Assembly (NCBI RefSeq): GCF_012489685.1 | Contig: NC_080042.1 | Span: 41,049,158-41,113,157 of the forward strand | Direction of reading: 5' to 3' | Length of the DNA: 64,000 bases | Origin: Lotus japonicus | Lineage: Eukaryota; Streptophyta; Magnoliopsida; Fabales; Fabaceae | Shown here: positions 11,905 to 21,614 of the stretch, one piece after another | How positions within the stretch are numbered: the stretch's first letter is position 1 | How the letters are laid out: the number at the start of each line of letters is the position of its first letter | Made by a program: the position numbers and the translations under genes | Notes under the pieces: generated by a model | Seen by the model: only the letters and a program-made list of their open reading frames with translations | Told to the model about the DNA's origin: nothing | Databases searched by the model: none

Positions 11905-12372
11905 CTTGCGGAGCCCTCAGGTCCAAGGAGCTTTAAGGTAATTTCTTTATATCTACTATCAGTATTTAGGGTTCAGCATAAATAAAAATGAAAATAAGCA
12001 AACCAGCAATAATACCTGCACACTTTTTATATTCATAAATTCTTCACAGATGGTAACATTTTGGTCCAGCTATAACTTTCTTTGAATGTTCTGTGATGAG
12101 TTCACCTTGGATTCAGTGAAGAGTTTGTGCTATTGTTATCATTATTGATATATTTAACCACTAATATCTATTAAGATTGTGATTTTTCACGCATCGAAAG
12201 CTTAATTTATGTTTTGATATTCATGGCTGACATGTTCATTTGATAATTGTGTTGTTTTAGGTATGAATCGCCTTATTGGAGATCCCTTGCCGCAAACCGC
12301 ATTCAAGTTGCATGGAGATATAGACAGAAACGTCTGAGTCGTGTTAATTCCTCAGTAACAACTAAACATTGA
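11905..12372 (+). pseudogene. 3' end of a CNGC19/20-like cyclic nucleotide-gated channel gene, cut off by element A
   Basis: Two spliced exon parts can be read. The first (11905-11937) encodes LRSPQVQGALR and ends at a GT donor (11938). The second (12261-12372), after a TTTTAG acceptor, encodes YESPYWRSLAANRIQVAWRY and continues to a TGA stop. The joined peptide has the ANRIQVAWRYRQKR IQ motif that binds calmodulin at the C-terminus of plant cyclic nucleotide-gated channels, most like the CNGC19/CNGC20 group. The upstream reading frame is interrupted exactly at the LTR edge of element A, so the rest of the gene, if present, lies left of the window. The exon ends and stop are intact, suggesting recent disruption. 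The family call is firm; whether a working allele survives cannot be seen here. Confidence 0.8.
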
Positions 12373-13029
12373 GGTAGTAGTTGTAATGTTACATCTGATT
12401 TTTTTTGATAGGATAATGTTACATCTGATATTCTGGTTTGGCAGTTTTTTAATGTCGTTTTTGGGTTTAATATGAGCATATAGTGGCCAAACTTTATATT
12501 TGGATTGACTTGTGTGGCAGGTTTGGGCATCTTCTAGGTGTTAGTCTCCAAAGCATGAGTGATCCATCAGGTTCTTTGTAAACCTTTATTATCACTTCAT
12601 TTATCAATTACTTTCATAATTCTTTGGTTTCATAATTCTGTGGAATTTGGATGTTCTGTTTCCCATATACATAATCCTTGATGCCAAAAGATCATGAAAC
12701 TTGCTTTTTAAATACAATAGTATTCTTTCATCTTTTCTTTAGATACAAAGACTTGCATTGTTATCTAACTGTTAAAGAGAAATAATTATTTTGAATTGAA
12801 ATTGTGTGATTTAATTATGTGTGATGACAAAGCTGTTGAAATTGAGCTATTTAAACTGCTTCTAGGGACTGTTATTTGCATTCTGAATTGCAGGTAACTA
12901 ATATGACAAGGGGACTTATTGTTGATGCAGACTGGACTTTATCTATTATACATACTCATGTGTAGTTTAATATATATCCTCTTTGTCTTTGTGGAGCTTG
13001 GACTTTTTATGCATGGACTACATATTCCC
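12373..13029. other. 3' flank of the CNGC fragment
   Basis: AT-rich sequence, presumably the channel gene's 3' UTR and downstream DNA. No further coding frame, RNA gene or clear repeat was seen. Confidence 0.5.
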
Positions 13030-13325
13030 ACTGTTTTATAACCGTGGCAATAGAGGCCACATATTGCCACACTCTATTGCCACGGTTACGCACATGACCG
13101 TAGCAATATTTGGACTCTATTGCCACGGTTACGACGTAACCGTGGCAATTTCTGGCCTCTATTGCCACGGTTACCATTTACGACCTGTGGTAATAGGCTA
13201 ATCAATTGCCACGGTTCTCCCTTGAACCGTGGCAATTGAGCAATTGCCACGCAAGCTATCGCCACGATTAAACCGTGGCGAAAGGGCGTGCGGAACCGTG
13301 GCGAAAAGCCTTTTCTGTAGTAGTG
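13030..13325. mobile_element. CACTA-like element end or small derivative with dense subterminal repeats
   Basis: About fourteen copies of ACCGTGGCAAT or its complement ATTGCCACGGT in both orientations fill 300 bp, as in subterminal regions of En/Spm (CACTA) transposons. The right edge on the minus strand reads CACTACTACAGAAAAGGC, a typical CACTA terminus. The left edge is at best degenerate (CACTGTTTTATAACCG) and no clear 3-bp duplication was found, so this may be one end only. No coding sequence. Confidence 0.65.
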
Positions 13326-13346
13326 CATTATGCCACCGGAACCACT

Positions 13347-14294
13347 ATTAGATCAAGATTTGGTTTTGTTATACATCTCTAGGTTTTGATGATAACAAGT
13401 ATATATTTGTGTATGAACAACTTTGGTACTCTAACGTTTGTCTTTTATGTGTTTCACAAACATGATCTGACTCTGATTGAAAGATGAATTCATCAGAAGT
13501 CAAAGACCAAAGATTGACCAATTCAGAAGGAGCTGAACAAGCTATCCTTATCAGGATAAGATATTTCTAAACCTTAAACTATGATTTGTTTTAGTTTTTG
13601 TTCATCAAAATATATGGTTTTGTCATCATCAAAAAGGGGGAGATTGTTAGACCAAGATTTGGTTCTGTTGTACATCTCTAAGTTTTGATGATAACAAGTA
13701 TATATTTGTGTATCAACAACTTTGGTACTATAACGTTTGTCTTTTATGTGTTTGACAAACACGATCTGACTCTGATTGAAAGATGGATTCATTAGAAGTC
13801 AAAGACCAAAGATTGACCATTAATCCGCTTCTGCACTCACTGCATTCTGATGAACGGTAGATTATTTCTTCAAGTTCTGAAGATGAAGCTTTGATATTGG
13901 GTTCTGAAGATCAAGTGCTGAAGACTCGAAGTTCTGAGTGAACGGTCAAAGACTCTGAAGACCCAAAGAAAGCTGGTTCTGAAGACCAAGTGCTTCTACT
14001 CTAAAGACCAGAAGTTCTGAAGTGAACGGTCTAGATGTTGAAGACTTGAAGTTCTGAAGATCCAAGCAACCTCGTGACTGTGATTAGAAGCTTCATAAGT
14101 TCCAATATAAAGTGCCTCTGAAGATCAGAAGTCAAAAGCAAAAGGATTTGTACAAGTGAACTAGGATAAAATCTTTGTGTCTTTCTTTTTTATCCTTTGC
14201 TCCTTCCATCCTTTGAAACCGAGAGATTTGCTTGAAATCTTAAAGGAAACGTTTTATTTGCAAATCCCCTTTTTAGTGTTTTTCATACCTACGA
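13347..14294 (+). mobile_element. Internally deleted SIRE-type Ty1/copia retrotransposon
   Basis: Part of a 5' LTR (13347 to about 13520) is followed by a short internal remnant ending in the tract AAAAAGGGGGAGA (about 13632-13644) and then a 3' LTR from about 13645 (TGTTAGACCAAG). The two LTR parts align over about 170 bp with some 10% difference by eye. A 5-bp duplication CCACT flanks the whole block (13342-13346 and 14295-14299). All coding sequence is gone. The related solo LTR at 58343-59548 shares the TTTTGATGAT.ACAAG start and TTTTTCATACCT end. Confidence 0.75.
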
Positions 14295-14299
14295 CCACT

Positions 14300-14683
14300 A
14301 GCTGAACGGGTGCAAAGATCTGAATGCTAAACGTAGTGGTTCAGGAAAATCAGCTGCATTTAATGAGGCCTATAAATATATGGGAAAGAATATTGCAAAG
14401 GATATTTAGATCCCAAAGAAGAAACCCGTATTTAATGTGGGAATAGTCAAGGAGCATCAGATAATCAAAATATTATTGGGTCCGAGAAAACAAGATTTTG
14501 TGGGGAAGCATGGGAGAGAAATATGGAAAGTTTGGAAAAAAAAAACAGCTTTTCTTACATGTGGAACAGCACAGACTTGGTACAAATCTTTCGTGTTTGG
14601 AAGAAACGACAACAATGAAGACAAAGCCAAGCATTATAACAACAATGATTCAACTCCTAGCGTGCCGTACTCATAATGCGAGT
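14300..14683 (+). other. Degenerate sequence upstream of LINE remnant
   Basis: Contains broken frames rich in Lys and Asn, for example a 79-aa stretch from 14437. It may be the end of LINE ORF1 or spacer DNA, but no domain can be recognised. Confidence 0.25.
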
Positions 14684-15830
14684 TATATTTTGAAGGCTAT
14701 CCCCATCTTCCAGTCATGTTTTTAATGATTGGGTTTGAATATTTTAAAATAATTGAGGAGAATGTTAGAGGTGCAATGAATGATGTTGAAAAGATCTTTA
14801 TCAAGGATTTGATCCATGGAAAAAGCCAGATATTATCATCCTTTTGGAAATCCGTTGTGAGTTTAGCTGTCTTTGTCCTTTTTGGAACTCTCAGAGGTTG
14901 ACTCCTACTTTTACGGAGGAATTCGTTGGCTTTATTTGCGGAATCTCTATGATAACAACAATTACTCAATTCCTAGCATGACGTAAACCTGATGCGAGTT
15001 AGATTTTGAAGGGAGTAATGATATATACACATCTCATTTTTTAAACACTTCATTTCCACCTCTTTTTATATCTATCTCTCATCTTATCATCTATCACATC
15101 TCATATTTTCTCTCTCTTACTTTTTCTTTTCTTCCTATCTCTCTCACCATTCCACCTCTCCACCTCAAAAGAGAGGTGTAGATGAAACATTACTCATTTT
15201 GGAGGCCATCCCCATTTCCAGTCATGTTTTTAATGATTGGGTTTGAATATTTTAAAATAATTGAGTGGGTTGTCCGAGGTACAATGAATGATGTTGGAAA
15301 CCTCTTCATTAAAGATTTTATCCGTGTTAAAAAACTAGATATTATCATCCTTTTGGAAATATGTTGTTAGTTCAGTCGTATTCGTCCTTTTTGAAAGTTT
15401 CTGGGGTTGACTCCTACTTCTACGTAGAAAGTCGTTGGCTTTATTTGTGGAATCTGGGTGCTCACAAATAACGTATCTAATCTCTCATTTTTGCCCTTAG
15501 ATATGCATCACGAAGTCATCTCCTTTAAAAATTGTAGGAAGACTTTTTCTTGGATTTGAAGTGAGGTATATGCCCCATAAGCTAGCCGAATGGGAGATGT
15601 TGTGGCAGCACTTGATTGTGTTGCATCAGAGCTTTGTGAAAACTGTCTTCTTGTACGGGATTGATGAAATTATTCATCCTTCATAAGTTCGTGGTGGGGT
15701 CTTCTTCGGGAATAACACTTTTAGTTTTTCAGCGATCTTGGATGAGTCTAGAATGGTGGATTTGAATGTAGTTGGCGATAAATTTACTTCGAAACATCTT
15801 CAAAAACATTGACAGGTATGCAAAGGAAAT
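14684..15830 (+). pseudogene. L1-type LINE endonuclease remnant, partly duplicated
   Basis: Broken frames resemble the apurinic-type endonuclease of plant L1 LINEs. They include ENVRGAMNDVEKIFIKDLIH followed, in another frame, by KPDIIILLE (like the NVRG...KPDI..L.ET start of these enzymes). Further on come IDEIIHPS and VRGGVFFGNNTFSF, then MVDLNVVGDKFTSKH (like GDFNEI...E..GG...MVDL...G.KFTW). The first part occurs twice (about 14684-14945 and 15197-15458), with frameshifts and stops in both. A short inverted-repeat element (15013-15195) sits between the copies. Confidence 0.6.
15013..15195. mobile_element. Small MITE-like insertion with GAGTAATG termini
   Basis: The 183-bp block starts GAGTAATGATATATACACAT and ends with the imperfect inverse, ...GTGTAGATGAAACATTACTC. 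It interrupts the second LINE copy relative to the first, where the flanking sequence is continuous. The interior is CT-rich. No clear target duplication was found, so the superfamily is unassigned. Confidence 0.5.
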
Positions 15831-16584
15831 TGGATACTATAATTACTTTTGATCTGGTTTAGTATAAAGATGAATTGCAAAGAGAATATAGGAGTATTTT
15901 GAAGCTCAGATATGGAGCGCAAAGATAGAACCATGGGCAAGGAAGGCATTGGAACCGAAGTCTCCACCCCATGGAAAGTTAAGAAGACCAAAAGAGCACT
16001 ACAAAAGAATCCCTTAAAGAATATATATAAAAATAAATCCCACCAAAACGTACCTGATTTAAGCCTCCAACACTATGTGAGGAATCAAAACAAAAGAGGA
16101 AATTAAATCACCATTTGATTAAGCTTTAAGAGACTTCCCTTCTCCACGTCCAACTGCAAAATGGAAGGAAACAAAACGACACTCTTTAACTCCCAAAAAG
16201 ATATTTGCATAATTCATATTCCTCTTAAATGCTAGTTTTAACACCTCACACGCACCATCAACATGCATCTCATTAGATATTTGTAAATTCTCACTTTCAT
16301 CCGACCAAACAAGAAGTGTAATTTTAGGGAGTAAAATCTCGTCAGCCGCCCTAGAGCCCCATGCTCATATATAATAACCATTTATCATAAACCATCTCCT
16401 CCTCTTCCGGTGAGAATAGTGCCATGCAAGGACCATTCGCCTTCCCCATCAAAACATCCCGCCATGACTTTGAAGGAAATCCAGGTTCACATCTTTTCAC
16501 CACCAAAATTGCTACCCTGAATCTTCCACCCTCTTGGACAGAGAGTCTGAATCTACCACTGTCTTTTGATGCAAACAAGATCCA
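15831..16584. other. Intergenic repeat debris, with an uncharacterised minus-strand ORF at 16351-16653
   Basis: Mostly non-coding. A 100-aa minus-strand frame (MMNFINPLQEANFHNALMQH...) contains VQEGGRFRVAILVVKRCEPG and SWRDVLMG; its charged, alternating composition recalls LINE ORF1 or DUF4283-like plant repeat proteins, but I cannot assign it. It overlaps the LINE-derived piece that starts near 16585, in the opposite sense. Confidence 0.3.
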
Positions 16585-16745
16585 CCTTTGATTGTGTTGC
16601 ATCAGAGCATTGTGAAAATTGGCTTCTTGTAAGGGATTAATGAAATTCATCATCCTTTATAAGTTCGTGTTGCGGTCTTCTTCGGGGATAAATCTTTTAG
16701 ATTTGCATATCGATCTTGGATGAGTCTAGAATGGTGAATTTGAAT
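16585..16745 (+). pseudogene. Second LINE endonuclease fragment
   Basis: Nucleotide sequence parallels 15600-15770: TTGATTGTGTTGCATCAGAG, then ATTCATCATCCTT..TAAGTTCGTG and GATGAGTCTAGAATGGTG. It carries stops in every frame. A second decayed copy of the same LINE family piece. Confidence 0.55.
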
Positions 16746-17396
16746 GTGGTGTGATCTAGGAGAGACCAAGCTACCCGTTGACAAGGGGTAGGTGAGGAGG
16801 GATCTGGACGTGATGAGGGGGCTCCAAGTAGGCAAGGTCCCGGGAGGGGCTCCTGCAAGACACTCCGATGCTAAAGTCAGTGAGGGAAGTTGTAAGAATG
16901 GTGAAGTTGGAGAGAATACGTTACCTTTAGATAGAAGGAGTGTTCCCTTTATATAGGAGAGGCAGGATTAGGGTTGGAGCCATGCAACGTCATGCATGGC
17001 TCGTACATGAGGGCATGGATCACCGTTGGATCCCCTGCAGAGGAACAGTGATCCAACGGTCTGGGGGGCCCTACGGACCTGCACCAGCCAACCTACCCCT
17101 AGGGTAGTTGGCCTAGGTCAACCCCTATGTAGTGGGCCCCGGGTTCCTTGTCTTCACCCTTAGTGGTGGGGCTCGGGAGTAGGGGGCTCTTGGCTTCCCC
17201 CAAACGGCCCCCTATCTGGGACTTTTGGTGGGTCCGGCTCTGTCCTAGGTCCCCTGTCCGTCCCCGGTCGGGGTTCCCAGAACAGTAGCCCCCTAGCCCT
17301 GGTCGGCTGTTCCAGCGGAGCGTGGGCTAATCGCGTCCTGGGCTGGTGGTGTCATGGAGGTGCTCGGGGTCGTTACGTAGAGGTCAAACATTTAAA
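16746..17396. repeat. GC-rich LTR-like or TE-derived island
   Basis: Base composition jumps from AT-rich to GC-rich. A minus-strand TATATAAAGG lies near 16955. No element ends or target duplications could be fixed. It lies downstream of the small gene at 17457-17858 in that gene's direction and may belong to the same mobile unit. Confidence 0.35.
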
Positions 17397-17398
17397 CT

Positions 17399-17416
17399 TT
17401 TATTCATTAATTTATT
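17399..17416 (-). terminator. Putative polyadenylation signals for the 17457-17858 ORF
   Basis: Two minus-strand AATAAA hexamers (17411-17416 and 17399-17404) lie about 40-60 bp after the ORF stop, where a plant 3' end signal would be expected. Confidence 0.4.
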
Positions 17417-17456
17417 CATTAATGGTGGGGCCGTTTGGCCATTACATTTAGTACCC

Positions 17457-17858
17457 CTAGAAAGGGGGTGTTACTCGCATGGCGTTGTAGCGGAGGCGGA
17501 CGGCCCTTAGGTCCCTGTCGAGACCCTCTCGTACGGCCAGAAGGGAGGCCAGCTCGGCTTTGATCTCGCCCATCGTTCCCGTCTCTTCGCCCCTGTGTTC
17601 TGCGGCAGACACCTCGAGGCCCCAAATTAGCATGTTAACCTCCAGGCGGCGTCGGTGCAATTCCCACATCTCCTCCGTCCGCCCCAAGAAGGTCAGCAAA
17701 CCCGCCTTCAGTTGGGGGTCCAGATCCTCTGTCAGAAGCCTGCTGACCAGGGATCTGATCCTATCAGGGGTGGTGACCTGCGTTTGGTAGGAGTAGTATA
17801 GGTCGCAATCCAGAGCCTCGGCCCTGAGTGCCTTCAGGTAAGTCTCCTTGGAGATCAT
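17457..17858 (-). CDS. Uncharacterised 133-aa helical protein in a GC-rich island
   Basis: An open frame from ATG to stop with a TATA box (minus TATAAATA, 17903-17910) about 45 bp before the ATG and AATAAA signals after the stop, so it has all parts of a small transcription unit. The product (MISKETYLKALRAEALDCDL...) is predicted helical and charged, with a Leu/Arg/Glu-rich middle (FLGRTEEMWELHRRRLEVNM) that could form a coiled coil. No Cys or His metal motif, signal peptide or membrane segment is visible. GC content is well above that of the neighbours, and the region around it looks TE-like. I do not recognise the family; a TE-borne gene (for example from a non-autonomous Ty3/gypsy element) is the main alternative to a host gene. 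Confidence 0.45.
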   Translation of the reverse strand: MISKETYLKALRAEALDCDLYYSYQTQVTTPDRIRSLVSRLLTEDLDPQLKAGLLTFLGRTEEMWELHRRRLEVNMLIWGLEVSAAEHRGEETGTMGEIKAELASLLAVREGLDRDLRAVRLRYNAMRVTPPF

Positions 17859-17902
17859 TTTGTCTTTGGGGTGAGCGTGAAGCCTGCAAGGGGGGTGGTT
17901 AC

Positions 17903-17910
17903 TATTTATA
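17903..17910 (-). promoter_or_regulatory. TATA box for the 17457-17858 ORF
   Basis: Minus strand reads TATAAATAGT, then about 45 bp to ATG, including CCAAAGACAAA just before the start codon. The position suits a short 5' UTR. Confidence 0.45.
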
Positions 17911-18588
17911 AACGAAACGTTCGTGGGAGGTAACGCCCTTTAGCGTTTTCCCATGCGTTTCTCTTGGGAAATGAGAGGGGCATTAAATTCAATTAATCAT
18001 ATTAAAAAAAATAAAAAGCCATCTGGAAAAGCTGAGTGGGATTAAAAGCAAGCCACATTAGACCCAAACTTACTTTGGACCCAATTGGATTAAAAAATAT
18101 ATTTTAGGGATTCAATTTGATGCTAAAATTTTACAAGGATCGGGTTTGATTCCCTTTACAATTTCAGGGACCAAAATAGTATTTAAGCATAAAAAAAAAT
18201 AACTTCAATTGTGGGGAAAAGAAATTCACATTATACTATTTACTAGTATTGATCCCGCGTCATGCACGAATGGAATAAGAGTACTTTATCGGCATACATC
18301 TGACCTTTTCATATTTCCTCTCTCGTTATTATGCTTTGAATACATATATTACCTATTTAAGTTTTTTTTTTTAAACTCTATTTAATTTGTTTTTTCTAAT
18401 CCAAGCTACATTCTAATTTTTTTTTTCTAGTTTGTTATGCTTTGAGTCAATGTACCAAAACCATTTTAATCTGAGAGATGTATATACGAAAACATAAAAT
18501 ATATATTTTTTTTTAGTTAATTTGTGGACCTGACCCGCCCTAGAAAGAGCATGAAGAAGACGCGCTTTGTCCTTAGTATTAAGGACTC
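17911..18588. other. AT-rich intergenic DNA
   Basis: Homopolymer-rich sequence with no coding frame above background and no recognisable element. Confidence 0.5.
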
Positions 18589-18930
18589 GATGTCTTGCAG
18601 GCATGTGGACCAGACCCGGACCCGCCCTATGTGGTCTTGGCGGGACCTCTGATGTATACCTCTGTGTGGGACATGACGGATTGAGATTCTTGTACGTGTG
18701 TCAAGACCATAATTGTACGTGTGTCAAGACCATAATTGTACGTGTGTCGAGACTATAACTGTACACATGTTATGAATATGACTACTGGGTTGTTACCGTC
18801 AAGGCCTAATAGATTGAGAACAAGACCCAAATGTAATAGGTTTAGGTCAAGAGTCAAGCCCCACTATAAAAGACTAGACTCCTATTGAATAAAGTAGGTT
18901 CTCTCTTATACTCAACAATGACTACCATAA
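18589..18930 (+). repeat. Possible LTR fragment with a 23-bp minisatellite
   Basis: Three direct copies of about 23 bp (TTGTACGTGTGTCAAGACCA..) occupy roughly 18690-18759. Downstream lie TATAAAAGACTAGACTCC and AATAAA, then CTCTCTTATACTCAACA near 18903-18919, the usual order of promoter, polyA signal and CA end in a plant LTR. The 5' edge and any target duplication are not visible. Confidence 0.35.
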
Positions 18931-20027
18931 ATCCTAGATGAAGTTCTTCCATATTCATGTAAGAACAATTTCCAAATCAATCATATTAAACTATTTGATA
19001 TTAATTATTTTATGGCATATTTGATATCATTATGAACATAAGATATTACATTCAAATTTTTTTATCGTGTAATATAAAAAATAACCATAATCATTAACAA
19101 AAAGATTTTATCAGCATATATCTTAATGGTAGAAAAATCACAATTAACTTTTATTTATTATTCTAATGTCATTAAAAAACATTAAATGTCAAATTAATAT
19201 AATAGTTATTTACGAAAAAGTCACAATCAACTTTTTTTAATTATTATAATGTTATTAATAACTATTAAATGCAATAATAATACATCAATTATGTTTAAAA
19301 ATATAAAATTATTTAATATTCAAATTACTAAAAATCAGAAAATATAAATATGACATCCTCTCTATCGTCCATATTACACCCTCAATTCCAATGGACTTTA
19401 AGTTGAAGGATATCACTTGTTGAATTGTTAGATCCATTGTATGCCAATTCACATTGCCCACAGAACTACACAAACACAGTCTAAATCATATATTACATTA
19501 CCGTTTGAATCATAAATTCCTCCTTTTGCTTTGCTGATTCGTTTCTATAATTTTATCTCCGTTTTTTTCTAATTAAATTATTGTTGCCTTTTTAGTAAAT
19601 TATAATTTTTTTAACGTACTGTTGAGCTGGATATCACTTTTTCCCTTACTTTACATGGTTGATACAGCAAGTAACTCCTCGATTGAGATTCTCTGTGCAT
19701 GATATCCATGCACATCTATCTGGTTTCACCATCCAACACGCCAATACAAGTAGCAAACAAAACCTTCCTATGTTCCACCCAACCATATTTTGTCAAACTT
19801 TGATGCATTGTTACTGTTACCGTAAAACTTAACACCCAACCTTGTAATCACACATATTCAGAAATAGTTTCATTCTTTTTATTTTATTTAAATTAAATCT
19901 ATATTCTGATGTCTTTAGAAACTTTACATTATTTGAGTTATTTTACAGGTTAAATCTTTTGTATCATATACAAACAATCTAACAAACACGCCAACAAGCA
20001 GGAATTTTCTCATGCCTGGATACTAAT
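18931..20027. other. AT-rich intergenic and upstream region of the LBD gene
   Basis: No gene or clear repeat was seen. Presumably includes distal promoter DNA of the gene at 20211. Confidence 0.4.
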
Positions 20028-20150
20028 CACGTGCTCTTCACACCTCCCTTCGATACCAACCATAACGTCTTCTTTTCAAACAACAAAAGCCCCACCACAT
20101 TCACAGAATCAACGTGCATTCCCCCTCACACTAAAAATTCACTTATAAAA
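20028..20150 (+). promoter_or_regulatory. Promoter of the LBD gene: G-box and TATA box
   Basis: A CACGTG G-box lies at 20028-20033 and TATAAAA at 20144-20150, 61 bp before the start codon. The spacing fits a short CA-rich 5' UTR. Confidence 0.6.
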
Positions 20151-20210
20151 GCATAAACACCAGACCCCTTTCTTTCACAATTCCATTTCCACAACATCCA
20201 AATTTCCAAC

Positions 20211-21328
20211 ATGTCCGAGCAACAAGGCGGCGATGGCACTTCCACAGTCAGGCGTAGAGGCGCCACTTCAAGGCGTGGCATGGCAACACCAGACATAGAG
20301 GCAGCAGCACCAACTGGACCATGTGGTGCTTGCAAGTTCTTGAGGAGGAAGTGCAGCAGTGAGTGCATCTTTGCACCCCACTTTGATCCGGACCAGGGTC
20401 CAGCAAGGTTTGCTGCTGTGCACAAGGTGTTTGGTGCTAGCAATGTGTCAAAGTTCCTGATGAATATTCCGATGAACCGCCGCGATGAAGCGGTGACAAC
20501 TATCTGCTACGAGGCTCAAGCTAGGCTATCTGATCCTGTTTATGGTTGTGTCCCTACCATTCTGAACTTACAACAACAGGTTTGATCGGAATATCTAGAT
20601 ACATTTAGTTTTGCAGCTTCTACTACTTTCTATTGATTTCGTGGTAATTAATATATTTTCTATCAGATTAAATGCCTCTATAAAGTTAAAAGTTAAGTTT
20701 TTTTATTCTATATGAATGGTCAAGAACTCAAGATCCTGTCATGTATAGATGATTTTAAAATGGACACACCAGCAAAGCCACTGTCCAGTGTGCATAGCAC
20801 TCGGATATTGGGATTACATATATGAATTTGCGCAGAAACAGTATTTTCTCATAACTTAATATGTTCCTAAAACATATTGAAAGATTAGACAATTATTGAG
20901 ACACTCCTTTAATTTTTTAATTTGTTTCCAGCAAAAAAAAAAAAACAGAACATAAGGGAAAAAGATAAAGGAAAAAGACAAAGCTACAACAGTTTTATTC
21001 ATCCATAAAAAACTCACATTTTTTGCCAATTCAGGTTGCATCTTTACAGGAACAGCTCACTATGCTGCAAACTCAGATAATACATGGTAGTTTGGCATAT
21101 CCAAATGTTCTCCAGAGCACACAAGAGCAGCAACACACCAATATAGGGTTCCAGTCAGCGTACCCAAACTTCAACCCAGGTTTTGACTATGCAATGGAAA
21201 CAGCACCCTCATCACACAACTTAGAGCCTGTTCAATTCTCTCAGTTGCCCAAATATGAGGAAGAAGATGAAGAAGAATGCAAGATTCCGCCGTTGTTGAA
21301 CAATGATATAGTATTTCCCCGCCATTGA
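20211..21328 (+). CDS. LOB-domain (LBD/ASL) class I transcription factor, 2 exons, 220 aa
   Basis: Exon 1 is 20211-20579 and exon 2 is 21035-21328, split by a GT-AG intron in phase 0 after LNLQQQ. The protein has a polar, basic N-terminus of about 36 residues, then the LOB domain. This holds the CX2CX6CX3C zinc-finger-like block ([15 protein letters not shown]) that contacts DNA and the GAS block ([17 protein letters not shown]). It ends in a leucine-zipper-like heptad that continues across the splice site ([18 protein letters not shown]), which marks class I. The tail is acidic (EEEDEEE). Class I LBDs act in the nucleus in organ boundary, lateral root, vascular or pollen development. The sequence resembles the LBD18/LBD20/LBD30 area, but the ortholog cannot be named by eye. 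Position of the single intron is as usual for the family. Appears intact. Confidence 0.95.
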
Positions 21329-21614
21329 GTGGCTGTTTTTATTTGTTTTCATTCCATCTCTATCCTATGTTTGCTTTGTATGCATCAACAGAACCATCAA
21401 ACATTTGAAAAATATTCGTACCTGTTACATAGATATTTGGCAGACTGCGGATGGCCTGCAATGCATGTTATGAACATTATCAGATGTATTAAAACTACCC
21501 TTTGTTAAGTCAATCTCAACCCCTAAAATGTGGTTTCCTCTTCATCTAATGAAAACCAAAATGAAAATCCCTCTATCAACTAAAGTAAGCTAATATCCCT
21601 AAAAGCAACATGCC
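21329..21614. other. Convergent 3' ends of LBD and SUVR3
   Basis: 286 bp between two genes that converge tail to tail. It must hold both 3' UTRs. No other feature. Confidence 0.6.

Noticed and set aside
12303..12530. 75-aa minus-strand ORF
   Set aside because: Antisense to the CNGC exon; no motif.
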